A stretch of 64,000 nucleotides of DNA from Flavobacteriaceae bacterium (GTDB lineage: Bacteria > Bacteroidota > Bacteroidia > Flavobacteriales > Flavobacteriaceae). Both the position numbers and the translations under genes were made by a program. The stretch is taken from positions 1 through 64,000 of the forward strand of contig JAKITD010000003.1 of the NCBI GenBank assembly GCA_021648265.1, written 5' to 3'. The notes under the pieces were generated by a model. It had not been told where the DNA came from. It ran no database searches and worked only from the letters and a program-made list of their open reading frames with translations. This document shows positions 36,209-43,302 of this stretch, piece by piece; position 1 is the first letter of the stretch; each line of letters starts with the position of its first letter.

Positions 36209-36307
36209 ATGAAACGAGCATGTTAAAAAGTTTATCACCCAAGGAGATGACTCCCGACGTTTCGAGAGCGAACTGCATGTGACCGAATTATTAAATAGTA
36301 TAGACAA
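36209..36307 (+). promoter_or_regulatory. Conserved leader element, copy C (LytTR regulator)
   Basis: This 99-nt copy starts ATGAAACGAGCATGTTAA (short frame MKRAC-stop, 36209-36226). It has a ~10-nt longer middle with a GGAG-ATGA-CTCC hairpin, then AGCGAACTGCATGTGACC at 36267-36284, and ends at the regulator's ATG. The GTG in the 3' box opens a 10-codon frame whose TGA overlaps that ATG (36279-36311), as in copies A and B. Confidence 0.7.
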
Positions 36308-37057
36308 ATGAAAGCAATAATAATAGACGACGAACCAAAAGCAAGAAACCTGTTGCGCATATTGGTAGAAGAAAACTGTCCAAAAATCACGCAAATTTTT
36401 GAAGCTGAAGATTTGCTTTCTGGAGTAGCGATTATAAAAAAGGAAGCTCCAAATATTGTTTTTTTAGATATTGAAATGCCCGAGCATTCGGGTCTTGAAA
36501 TATTAGATTTTATTGAAAAAGATGTAATTAATTTCGAGATTATTTTTACCACAGCTTATAGCGAATATGCAATCCAAGCTTTTCAGCTCTCGGCAATCGA
36601 TTATTTATTAAAACCTATTCGGGCATCACAAGTAAAAGAAGCAGTAGAGAAAGCAATAAATTTTATTGGCAAAGCACAAATAAACGAGCGTTTGTCTGAA
36701 TTAAAAAACTGCTTAGAAAAAGACGATTTTAAAAAAATAGGCTTGCCGTATGCAGACGGAATTAAGTTTGTGAACTTTAACGATATAATTATGCTTGAAG
36801 CAGATGGAATGTACACCAATGTATCTTTAAAAAACGAAAAAATAATTTTGGTAAGCAAGCCTTTAAAGTTTTTTGTAGAAGTGCTTCAAAAAATAAAAAT
36901 CTTTTATCGACCACATCGTTCTTACCTAATAAATTTAAAATATATACAAGAGTATATTAAAAAAGATGGTGGCTATATTGTAATGGAAAATGGTAAAACA
37001 GTTTCTGTATCCAAAGACAAAAAAGAAGAGTTTTTAGCTATTGTTCAAAATATTTAA
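36308..37057 (+). CDS. LytTR-family response regulator
   Basis: This 249-residue two-component regulator has a receiver domain (1-125) with acidic residues D7/D8, phosphorylation site D54 in FLDIEMPEHSG, T82 region TTAYSEYA, and K102 in LLKPI. The C-terminal LytTR DNA-binding domain (about 145-248) has ILVSKPLKFFVE and FYRPHRSYLINLKYI. LytTR proteins bind tandem half-sites spaced about two turns. The four 21-bp-spaced operators in this region are its probable targets. It is preceded by leader copy C and not simply joined to the kinase gene. Confidence 0.94.
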   Translation: MKAIIIDDEPKARNLLRILVEENCPKITQIFEAEDLLSGVAIIKKEAPNIVFLDIEMPEHSGLEILDFIEKDVINFEIIFTTAYSEYAIQAFQLSAIDYLLKPIRASQVKEAVEKAINFIGKAQINERLSELKNCLEKDDFKKIGLPYADGIKFVNFNDIIMLEADGMYTNVSLKNEKIILVSKPLKFFVEVLQKIKIFYRPHRSYLINLKYIQEYIKKDGGYIVMENGKTVSVSKDKKEEFLAIVQNI

Positions 37058-37142
37058 GCTTACTAAACTGAAAATCCGTGACCCGAGCAAAGCGAACAAA
37101 TTAACTCTTAAAAATATGAATGCGTGAATAAAATCCTGCCTT

Positions 37143-37206
37143 AGCAACTCAAAACCCCTTTTTGGAAATTCACACACCAAAAAACAAGGTATAATAAAGA
37201 CTTTTG
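37143..37206 (+). promoter_or_regulatory. Tandem operator and promoter of the giant surface protein gene (site 2)
   Basis: Half-sites AGCAACTCA (37143) and GGAAATTCA (37164) repeat at 21 bp. The -7 element GACTTTTG lies at 37199-37206, with 29 bp between the second half-site block and TTTG, identical spacing to sites 1 and 4. No -33 TTG is visible, which fits activator dependence. Confidence 0.55.
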
Positions 37207-37230
37207 CTTCATAATCAATAAAAATTTATT

Positions 37231-40200
37231 ATGAAAACAAAATTATTTTTAGCACTACTATTTATAAGTAGTATCGCTTTTGCACAATTCCCTACAAACG
37301 GATTAATAGGAGAATACTCTTTTACAGCAGGAAGCCTAGCAGACGGAGCAAATGGCAACAATTTTACACAAACAGGTACAGCCTTAACAACTTTAGATGA
37401 TCGATTTGCATCTGCTAATGATGCAATTAATCTAGGAGGAGATTATTTAACAAGAACAAATATCGATTATCCTAATTCAGGAGAATATAGAGATATAGGT
37501 ACTGTTAGTTTTTGGATTAAAACAACAACCAACTCAAGTGATACTAAAGTCATTATTGATGATACAGATAGAAGTAATATAACGGATACACAGTGGGCAG
37601 GTTATCATGTTTACTTGAAAGACGGAAAAGTGGGAGTTGCAGTTATGGTAAGATATAACGTTCTTGGTTATCGTGGATTTGGTGTTTTATCCCCTCAAAT
37701 AATTAGCGATGGTAATTGGCATCACGTTGCTATTACAATGAATAATAGAGCTCATTTTTCAGGTTCAGTTACTATTGTTAGTGCAGGTGTTGCGCTATAT
37801 GTTGATGGGGTTGCTGCTGGAAACACTGGAGTTTCAAATGCCAGTACAGGATTTATTCAATTAACCCAAACAAATGATTCTCCAGGAAACGTTACTATTG
37901 GTAATAATAGAGGTAATAATTTTCCAACAATAAATAGATACGAAGACACAATTGATGATTTGTTATTTTATGGTAGATCTTTAAGTCCAACAGAAATAGC
38001 ATCTATTGCTAATTATAATTTCTGTTTTGCTATAGATACTTCAACAATAACTATTTCAAATGCAACAACAACTAGCTTTGATGTGTCTTGGCAAGAAAAT
38101 GGTGATTTTGAATTAGCATACGTATTAAGCGGTCAGCCTCTTGCAAGTGCAACGGTTATACCAGTTAATGGATATACTTCTGGTAATCTCGAAAATATTT
38201 CAGGTTTAACAGAAGGTACTTTTTATGATATTTATATTCGAGAAGTATGTACTGCAACCTTATATTCAGCTTGGTCAAACGCTTTACCAGCAAGAACACT
38301 AGGTAAAATATTTGTTAAAGCAGATGCTACAGGAGCAAATAATGGTAATTCTTGGGCAGATGCTTATACAGATTTACAAGATGCCTTAGCAATCTCTGAA
38401 TATAATCAAGAAATATGGGTAGCAGAAGGTATTTATAAACCTCATACTTCAGACAGAAGTATCTATTTTGAAATTACTAAAAATGGCACAAAAATTTATG
38501 GTGGTTTTGATGGTACAGAAACGCAACTATCTCAAAGAGATTTTAGAGTAAATGAAACCATATTATCTGGAGATTTATTAGGTAATGATAACACAAATGT
38601 TGTGCTTAACGAAGCAACAAGAAGTGATAATACCGCAAAAATTATACACGTAAATGCTCATAATTTTACATTAGATGGCGTTACCATTTCTGATGCAGAA
38701 GGATTTATTGCAGGTAATGCGTTTTATGAATCTGGAGCAGCTTTAACTAAGCAACTTTTAAAAAACAATCTAACTATAGAGAATTGTATAATTAAAAACA
38801 ATACTGCTTATAAAGCTGGTGCTGCAATTCTTGCAGTATATGGTACTTCAGGATTTTTAAAAGTTACAAACACCGTATTTTCAAATAATCTTGCAGGATA
38901 TGGAACTGCTTTTTATAGTTATACAGTTGGTGCCACTACTTTAGATGTAGATATAACAAATTGTTTATTTAACGATAATGTAGCAACAGATATTGGTTCT
39001 TCATTAGGTTTTGCAGGTAGTGCAGGTTGGTTTAGAGCCCATAGTGCTGGCTCTACGGTTACAGCTTCGTTTGTTAATAACACCTATACCAATAATAAAG
39101 ATGATGGAACAGGTGGCGGTTTAAATAATTTTACAAGAGCAACTTTGGGTATTAGTCGAACTAGTGGAAATATGATTGCTAATGTAGATAATTGTATATT
39201 TTATAATAATGAAGCTTCAGGAACAGCTACGGCTAGATCTATAACTGGCATCCTTGCAACTCTTCCAAATAACATTACTGTTACAAACTCTATAGACGAA
39301 AATAATTTTGCTGCAATACCTGCTGGAAACACTACAAATACAAGCAATGTAAATCCATTATTTACAAATAGTCTAAATGATTTTACCTTGCAAACAGGTT
39401 CTCCTGCTATAGATACAGGAGATAATAGTAAAGTACCAGCAAGTCTTTTAACAGATTTATTAGGAAACGCACGAATTTTTAATACAACTGTAGATATGGG
39501 AGTTTACGAATTTGGTTCTCCTGTTTATACAACATATTCTTTAACTACAAGTGTTTCTGGAAACGGTTCGGTTTCTCCAAGCGGAACAACAACATACACA
39601 GCAGGAACAGTTGTAGAAATTACAGCAACGCCAGATACCGGTTGGGTTTTTAGCCATTGGCTTGGTGATGCAAGTGGTAGTACAAATCCTGTAAATGTAA
39701 CAATAAATGCTAACAGTTTGGTTGAAGCAGTTTTTGTAGAAGAAAGAACTTTAACTACAAATACTGTAGGAAATGGTTCAGTCTCTCCAAACGGAACAAC
39801 AATATATAATGATGGCACATTAGCCACCATAACGGCAACACCAGATACAGGTTGGCAATTTGATAGTTGGACTGGCGATGCCGTAGGTAGTTTAAACCCA
39901 ATCTCAATAACAATGGATGCTGACAAGACAGTTACAGCAAATTTTAGTCAAATTCAATACGAATTAACTATTATTGAAAATAACGGAACAGTTACACCAG
40001 ATAGCGGAACATTAACTGGTGGCGTTTATGTTTATAATGCAGGAACTGTCGTAGAAATAACAGCAACGCCAGCAAGTGGTTACAGTTTTGTTTCTTTTGA
40101 TATAACAGATTCTAGCGGAACAACTACGGATGTAACAAACCCGTTATCTATTATAATGAATGACCATATGGTTATTGAAGCAACATTTTCATTAATACCA

Positions 40201-41106
40201 ACTCATGAGTTAACTACAAATACAATTGGTAGCGGTTCTGTTTCGCCAAGCGGAACAACAACTCATAATGAAAATGATATTGTTGCTGTAGTGGCAACTC
40301 CTGCAACAGGCTATCAATTTGATAGTTGGACTGGAGATAGCACAAGTACAAACCCTAGCATTAACATTACAATGAATTCAGATAAAGTGATTACGGCAAA
40401 TTTTAGTCAAATACAACACAGTCTAACAGTAAATGTAATAGGAAACGGAAGCGTAACACCAAACAGCGGAACATACAATTACGGAACTGTATTAAGTTTA
40501 GTTCCAACAGCAGATACAGGTTGGCAGTTTGACGGTTGGAGTGGCGATGCCTCTGGAACTGCAAATCCGCTTTCAGTAATAATGGATTCAGACAAAGTAA
40601 TTACAGCAACTTTTAGTCAGATAGAATACGAATTAACTATTATGGCAGTAAACGGAACAGCGATACCAGATATCGGAGTTTTAATTGGAGGTGTTTATAC
40701 TTATAATGCAGGAACAACAGTAGAAATTACAGCAACTCCTGCAAGCGGTTACAATTTTATTTCTTTTGAAATAACAGATTCTAACGGTACAACTACAGAT
40801 GCAACAAATCCGTTATCTATTACAATGAATGATCATATAACTGTTGAAGCAATATTTAATTTACTTGGTTTGGAAGATGCTTTGTTCTCAAGCCTAAGTA
40901 TTTACCCAAATCCAACACAAAACATTCTAAATATTAGAACAGATACAGCTTTTGAAAAAGTAGAAATTTACAACCTACTTGGAGTGAAGTTAATTGAAAA
41001 CAATTCAAAAACATTAGATGTATCAAAGCTTCCAAGTGGAGTATATCTAATAAAAATAACTAACGAAGAAGGAAGTTATATAACCAAAAGGTTTGTAAAA
41101 GAATAG
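37231..41106 (+). CDS. Giant T9SS surface protein: LamG, Fn3-like, beta-helix, six InlB-type repeats
   Basis: This 1291-residue secreted protein has a signal peptide to about residue 18. A LamG/concanavalin-like domain (about 22-260) contains DGNWHHVAITM. A fibronectin-III-like domain follows (about 268-355). A parallel beta-helix region (about 360-765) opens with IFVKADATGANNGNSWADAY. Six divergent InlB B-repeats of ~70-80 residues follow (about 767-1215, core GxGSVSPxG ... ITATPxTGW ... FDxWTGDA). The last ~75 residues (IYPNPTQNILNI ... KRFVKE) are a T9SS sorting domain. It is likely a surface adhesin or binding protein. Its promoter carries operator site 2 beside the LytTR system. Confidence 0.88.
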   Translation: MKTKLFLALLFISSIAFAQFPTNGLIGEYSFTAGSLADGANGNNFTQTGTALTTLDDRFASANDAINLGGDYLTRTNIDYPNSGEYRDIGTVSFWIKTTTNSSDTKVIIDDTDRSNITDTQWAGYHVYLKDGKVGVAVMVRYNVLGYRGFGVLSPQIISDGNWHHVAITMNNRAHFSGSVTIVSAGVALYVDGVAAGNTGVSNASTGFIQLTQTNDSPGNVTIGNNRGNNFPTINRYEDTIDDLLFYGRSLSPTEIASIANYNFCFAIDTSTITISNATTTSFDVSWQENGDFELAYVLSGQPLASATVIPVNGYTSGNLENISGLTEGTFYDIYIREVCTATLYSAWSNALPARTLGKIFVKADATGANNGNSWADAYTDLQDALAISEYNQEIWVAEGIYKPHTSDRSIYFEITKNGTKIYGGFDGTETQLSQRDFRVNETILSGDLLGNDNTNVVLNEATRSDNTAKIIHVNAHNFTLDGVTISDAEGFIAGNAFYESGAALTKQLLKNNLTIENCIIKNNTAYKAGAAILAVYGTSGFLKVTNTVFSNNLAGYGTAFYSYTVGATTLDVDITNCLFNDNVATDIGSSLGFAGSAGWFRAHSAGSTVTASFVNNTYTNNKDDGTGGGLNNFTRATLGISRTSGNMIANVDNCIFYNNEASGTATARSITGILATLPNNITVTNSIDENNFAAIPAGNTTNTSNVNPLFTNSLNDFTLQTGSPAIDTGDNSKVPASLLTDLLGNARIFNTTVDMGVYEFGSPVYTTYSLTTSVSGNGSVSPSGTTTYTAGTVVEITATPDTGWVFSHWLGDASGSTNPVNVTINANSLVEAVFVEERTLTTNTVGNGSVSPNGTTIYNDGTLATITATPDTGWQFDSWTGDAVGSLNPISITMDADKTVTANFSQIQYELTIIENNGTVTPDSGTLTGGVYVYNAGTVVEITATPASGYSFVSFDITDSSGTTTDVTNPLSIIMNDHMVIEATFSLIPTHELTTNTIGSGSVSPSGTTTHNENDIVAVVATPATGYQFDSWTGDSTSTNPSINITMNSDKVITANFSQIQHSLTVNVIGNGSVTPNSGTYNYGTVLSLVPTADTGWQFDGWSGDASGTANPLSVIMDSDKVITATFSQIEYELTIMAVNGTAIPDIGVLIGGVYTYNAGTTVEITATPASGYNFISFEITDSNGTTTDATNPLSITMNDHITVEAIFNLLGLEDALFSSLSIYPNPTQNILNIRTDTAFEKVEIYNLLGVKLIENNSKTLDVSKLPSGVYLIKITNEEGSYITKRFVKE

Positions 41107-41124
41107 ATAGTTGTTTTGATTGAT

Positions 41125-41160
41125 AAAAAAGGAAGTTGATTTTTTTAGCTTCCTTTTTTT
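41125..41160 (+). terminator. Terminator of the giant surface protein gene
   Basis: AAAAGGAAG pairs with CTTCCTTTT around a 13-nt loop, followed by a T-run, 19 bp past the stop codon. It lies just before operator site 3. Confidence 0.7.
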
Positions 41161-41168
41161 GTACTCTC

Positions 41169-41231
41169 AGAAGTCGAAAAAGCGGTTTCAGAAACTCACC
41201 TACATTTTATCTTCTACTTAAAATATATTTG
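41169..41231 (+). promoter_or_regulatory. Tandem operator and promoter of the 41256 gene (site 3)
   Basis: Half-sites AGAAGTCGA (41169) and AGAAACTCA (41190) repeat at 21 bp. The -7 element TATATTTG lies at 41224-41231, with 28 bp between the second half-site block and TTTG. The second half-site plus flank TTTCAGAAACTCAC is nearly identical in site 4. Confidence 0.7.
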
Positions 41232-41255
41232 TCCTATAACTTAAAAACAAAAAAA

Positions 41256-41576
41256 ATGAAAATTATTTATGCAGCAATATGTGTGTTATTTCTTTCTGCT
41301 TTTACTTCCGTAGAGCAAGAAAATTTAGCAACAACCAATGATGAAATTACAGAAACCGTAGTTTCTAGTTTTACATTAATAAACGACACCAAAGAAAAAG
41401 TAAGCATTTACACCGGAAGCGGATTTGTTACTTTAAACAAAGGATCTAAAACTAAAATAAATTGCAAAGTCGGCAAAGAAGTACGTTGGGCAAAAAGCGG
41501 GATGAAGAAAGGTGTAATCTTTAAAATAAAGAGCGATATGTGTGGTAAAACCTTGAAACTATCAAAATTAATGTAA
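41256..41576 (+). CDS. Small exported protein of unknown function
   Basis: This 106-residue protein is read from ATG 41256 (MKIIYAAICVLFLSAFTS), a normal signal peptide. The in-frame start at 41136 lies upstream of the operator and -7 element and is rejected. The mature part contains VSSFTLINDTKEKVSIYTGSG and a basic C-terminus with two cysteines (KINCKVGKE and KSDMCGKT), which could form a disulfide. The family is not recognised. The gene sits under operator site 3 and has a strong terminator downstream, so it is a single-gene unit of the proposed LytTR regulon. Confidence 0.75.
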   Translation: MKIIYAAICVLFLSAFTSVEQENLATTNDEITETVVSSFTLINDTKEKVSIYTGSGFVTLNKGSKTKINCKVGKEVRWAKSGMKKGVIFKIKSDMCGKTLKLSKLM

Positions 41577-41610
41577 ATAACTAACCAAATTATTTTTTAC
41601 ATTTTACCAA

Positions 41611-41647
41611 CCCGAACAATCTTATTTGTTCGGGTTTTTCTTTTTTT
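41611..41647 (+). terminator. Strong rho-independent terminator of the 41256 gene
   Basis: CCCGAACAA and TTGTTCGGG form a perfect 9-bp stem with a 6-nt loop, followed by a long T-run (TTTTTCTTTTTTT). Confidence 0.88.
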
Positions 41648-41818
41648 AATAACAAATCTATTTGCTAATGAGGCGAGAGAGTCGCAATCTCATAAGGTCA
41701 GTTCAGCCATGCCTTATTTCTGATAGCTAGTTGTTTAGAAAATACTTCCTCTAAAGCTTCAGGAGCGAATTCTTCGTGAAGGCAATATATTTTAAAACTA
41801 AGCTCAACATTTACTTTC

Positions 41819-41882
41819 AGAAGTTAAAAATCGCTTTTCAGAAACTCACTACTTAATAGTCACACTCTTAGAATCATATTTG
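41819..41882 (+). promoter_or_regulatory. Tandem operator and promoter of the 41911-43303 operon (site 4)
   Basis: Half-sites AGAAGTTAA (41819) and AGAAACTCA (41840) repeat at 21 bp. The -7 element CATATTTG lies at 41875-41882, with 29 bp between the second half-site block and TTTG. The stretch from first to second half-site is clearly homologous to site 3. Confidence 0.7.
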
Positions 41883-41910
41883 CCTCATAATTAACCATTG
41901 ACAACAACAA

Positions 41911-43266
41911 ATGAAAAATAGTATTAATTATTTAATTCTAAGTATCTGTTTTGGAGTTTTTACTTCAAACGCACAAGAAAGTCAAAATACCATTCTCAAA
42001 AAATTTGAATCAGGAAACTATGCAGTTTATAAGTTAAACGACAAAAAGAAATTTGAAAAGATTAAAAAAACTTGGCCAGTTGAAATCACTAAACAAGGCG
42101 ACAATGTTTCAAAAGTTTTAGTAAAAAGAGCTGGAATATTAGATGAGATTTTTGAAGCGGACGTTCCAGGGTTTCCAGCATATTTTGCTTTTAAAAACTT
42201 TAGATTATCATTTATAAATGACTATGGAGTGTATTATGAATGGAACGGAAAACAACAAGCTACTACAAAGTATATTCTAGTAAAACCAGGAGGTAGTTTT
42301 AACGGTAATCCTGAAACTATTAATAAAAGTATTGCGGCTTATGCCACAGCTACATTCAAAAAACAAACAGGTGCTCGCGCTAATGTAAAAGAAGCTAAGG
42401 CAGAAATGGCAGAAGCAGATCGTAAAATCAACTCTATTGAAGGAAAAGATGTATCAAAAATTGAAATTCAATTAGTATCAAAACCAAGTAAAGTTGCTCA
42501 TTTTAGTGAAGCAATAAAATACGGTGTAATAGTAACTTTAAAAGATGGGTCACAGCTTAAAACACCAAATTTGGGAGGGAAAATTCCTTGGGAAGATTTT
42601 ACACTTTCAAACAAAGGCTGTAGCAATACCATAGACGAAGTTCGGGTAGAGGAAAATGCTAGCAAAATACCAAATGATGAGATTGTAATACGAGTTGCTT
42701 CAAAATACAATGCTTCACTTAAAGATTCAAAAAGTATTAACACTACTTATGATATTTCAGTACAAGTAAACCGTAACGGATTTTATGGAGCAGATAGAGC
42801 TAAGGCTACCAATACAGCAACTTTTGGAGGAAGTCAGCGTGGAGGGAATGGACATAAATTAACTATAAAAGTAAAAACGGTAAAACATAAGCAAACAGGT
42901 ATTTCAATAAATAAAATTGAAATATATGACGAAACAAAAGGAGAGTTAATCGCTCAATACAAACTAACTCCTTCCACAGAACTTATTATTAACAGCAATG
43001 GAGGTAAGGGTCAATGGGGAAGTGATGGTAGTTCTAATAGTTTTCCGAATGGAGATAACGGAGGAAACGGAGGAAACGGAGGCGATATTACCATAATAAA
43101 AGACCCTTCGGTTACAAAATTAAATATTACGGTAAACAACAAAGGAGGTAAAGGCGGAAGAGGTGGAAGAAAACATAATCTAAACGGTACAACAGGAAAT
43201 GTTGGAAATACGGGAAGCAACGGAAATACAAATACACAAACCAAAAGTATATCACTAAAATTTTAA
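41911..43266 (+). CDS. Exported protein of unknown function with Gly/Asn-rich C-terminal region
   Basis: This 451-residue protein has a signal peptide of about 21 residues ending NAQ. Residues 22-350 look globular, without a family I recognise. They include a helical linker near 155-185 (ANVKEAKAEMAEADRKIN) and several beta-rich stretches. Residues about 355-440 are glycine- and asparagine-rich with collagen-like or glycine-zipper spacing (GGKGQWGSDG, DNGGNGGNGGD, GGKGGRGGRK, TGNVGNTGSNGN). No T9SS tail is seen, so export is by Sec to the periplasm or outer membrane. It is first in a two-gene unit with 43303 under operator site 4. Confidence 0.72.
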   Translation: MKNSINYLILSICFGVFTSNAQESQNTILKKFESGNYAVYKLNDKKKFEKIKKTWPVEITKQGDNVSKVLVKRAGILDEIFEADVPGFPAYFAFKNFRLSFINDYGVYYEWNGKQQATTKYILVKPGGSFNGNPETINKSIAAYATATFKKQTGARANVKEAKAEMAEADRKINSIEGKDVSKIEIQLVSKPSKVAHFSEAIKYGVIVTLKDGSQLKTPNLGGKIPWEDFTLSNKGCSNTIDEVRVEENASKIPNDEIVIRVASKYNASLKDSKSINTTYDISVQVNRNGFYGADRAKATNTATFGGSQRGGNGHKLTIKVKTVKHKQTGISINKIEIYDETKGELIAQYKLTPSTELIINSNGGKGQWGSDGSSNSFPNGDNGGNGGNGGDITIIKDPSVTKLNITVNNKGGKGGRGGRKHNLNGTTGNVGNTGSNGNTNTQTKSISLKF

Positions 43267-43302
43267 CATAAACATAACTATCAATAATTAAATTTAACAA
43301 AA

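Larger units (their letters stand above)
41577..41910 (+). other. 334-bp intergenic region: terminator, then operator site 4
   Basis: The left end holds the terminator at 41611-41647. The middle (41650-41810) has no gene or recognised element. It contains a few short stems such as GCGAGAGAGTCGC-like pairing. The right end holds operator site 4 and the promoter of the 41911 gene. Confidence 0.6.

Noticed and set aside
37080-37110. A stretch with GTGACC, CGAGCA and AGCGAAC pieces upstream of the giant gene, possibly a fifth leader copy
   Set aside because: The pieces are in the wrong order and spacing, no start-proximal tail follows, and the gene already has its own operator and -7 element downstream of it.
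39525-39926. 133-codon minus-strand open frame inside the giant surface protein gene
   Set aside because: It is a repeat-driven shadow of the InlB-like repeats with no signal or family resemblance.
41136-41255. N-terminal extension of the small exported protein from 41136
   Set aside because: It runs through the terminator of the previous gene, the tandem operator and the -7 element, and the signal peptide begins at 41256.
42498-43244. Minus-strand open frames with proline-rich translations opposite the 41911 gene
   Set aside because: They are mirror images of the glycine-rich coding strand, with no start context or independent features.
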